Origin: JAADEM01 sp965371855
Lineage (GTDB): Bacteria > Bacteroidota > Bacteroidia > Bacteroidales > Marinilabiliaceae
Direction of reading: 5' to 3'
Assembly (NCBI GenBank): GCA_965371855.1
Contig: CBDUZZ010000008.1
Location: 15,299 to 79,298, forward strand
DNA: 64,000 bases
The notes under the pieces are model-generated. The model did not search any database. It was not told the DNA's origin and saw only the letters and a list, made by a program, of their open reading frames with translations. Of this stretch, positions 63,760-64,000 are shown piece after piece (position 1 is the first letter of the stretch; each line of letters opens with the position of its first letter). The position numbers were made by a program, and so were the translations under genes.

Positions 63760-64000
63760 CTAAATACTTTCTGCAATACTCTGAATTAATCCTAAAATAA
63801 TATCAGTTCCTTCTTCACCAGAACCATAAGGCAAGGCAGTTTCAATGCCTTCTGTTATATTATTATTTTCCAATAAATTCTGGCATTCCTCTTTCAAGTA
63901 TGCTTTAACAGTAGAATTTGCTTTTCTAATGTCATTCAAAAATTGAGTGCAATTATCCAGAATGTAAATAATATCTTCAAAATCATGACTTTGCCGTAAG
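63760..64000 (-). CDS. 3' part of a nucleotidyltransferase-like (AbiEii-type?) gene
   Basis: Minus-strand reading open from the window edge to TAG at 63760-63762, giving about 79 residues: it begins LRQSHDFEDIIYILDN and continues QFLNDIRKANSTVKAYLKEEC, ending IILGLIQSIAESI. The pattern (R/K)-S-x-D-x-E-D-I followed by a helix pair resembles the C-terminal half of AbiEii-like and related nucleotidyltransferases, where the Lys/His-Asp-x-Glu-Asp segment contacts nucleotide. The family call is tentative because the catalytic GSxxxR...DxD part lies outside the window. The 37-bp gap to the TOTE-type gene suggests one operon. Confidence 0.5.
   Translation of the reverse strand, partial: LRQSHDFEDIIYILDNCTQFLNDIRKANSTVKAYLKEECQNLLENNNITEGIETALPYGSGEEGTDIILGLIQSIAESI

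Overview
This window comes from a member of the Bacteroidota, most likely a Bacteroidales/Marinilabiliales-type environmental or marine organism. The evidence is low GC content, promoters of the form TTTG / TAnnTTTG, lipoprotein and T9SS-era outer-membrane proteins (PorT, TamL), a 1269-residue RpoB, and the gene order tRNA-tuf-tRNA-secE-nusG-rplKAJL-rpoBC. This assignment rests on gene content and family recognition; no database search was run.

Layout. 1-2197 (minus): an Hsp100/Clp AAA+ ATPase cut by the window edge. 2506-22360 (plus): a long sialic-acid locus with a GntR regulator, three BNR sialidases (one frameshifted), three sulfatases, two UroD-fold methyltransferase-like proteins, a two-domain sialate O-acetylesterase, a neuraminate lyase, a Kelch-mutarotase/sodium-symporter fusion and an N-acylglucosamine 2-epimerase. 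Together they outline release, desulfation, deacetylation, uptake, cleavage to ManNAc plus pyruvate, and conversion to GlcNAc. The UroD-like proteins have no assigned place in that pathway, and O-demethylation is one hypothesis. 22635-29023: alpha-glucoside/trehalose metabolism, with a TPS-TPP fusion on the minus strand opposite a beta-phosphoglucomutase-like HAD, a GH65 phosphorylase and a P-loop kinase.

29115-40733: housekeeping genes (ubiE/menG, porT, an FAD oxidoreductase, a SpoU rRNA methylase, tamL, class II aldolase, an NSS transporter, a helix-hairpin-helix protein, rpsU, a Xer recombinase and hpf). 40756-54260: the translation/transcription block. It starts with two tandem 105-bp defective copies of the tRNA-Tyr 5' part, each carrying a palindrome in place of part of the anticodon arm, followed by intact tRNA-Tyr, Gly, Thr, tuf, tRNA-Trp, secE, nusG, rplKAJL and rpoBC.

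54388-60719: a repeat-rich stretch holding REP-like elements with nested palindromes and a decayed REP-associated transposase. It also encodes a DUF3467 protein, a NamZ-type exo-N-acetylmuramidase lipoprotein and a NagZ/AmiE-like fusion, which together suggest muropeptide recycling. 60720-64000 (minus): a TOTE-type primase-helicase preceded by the 3' end of a possible nucleotidyltransferase-like gene, probably a conflict/defence operon that continues beyond the window.
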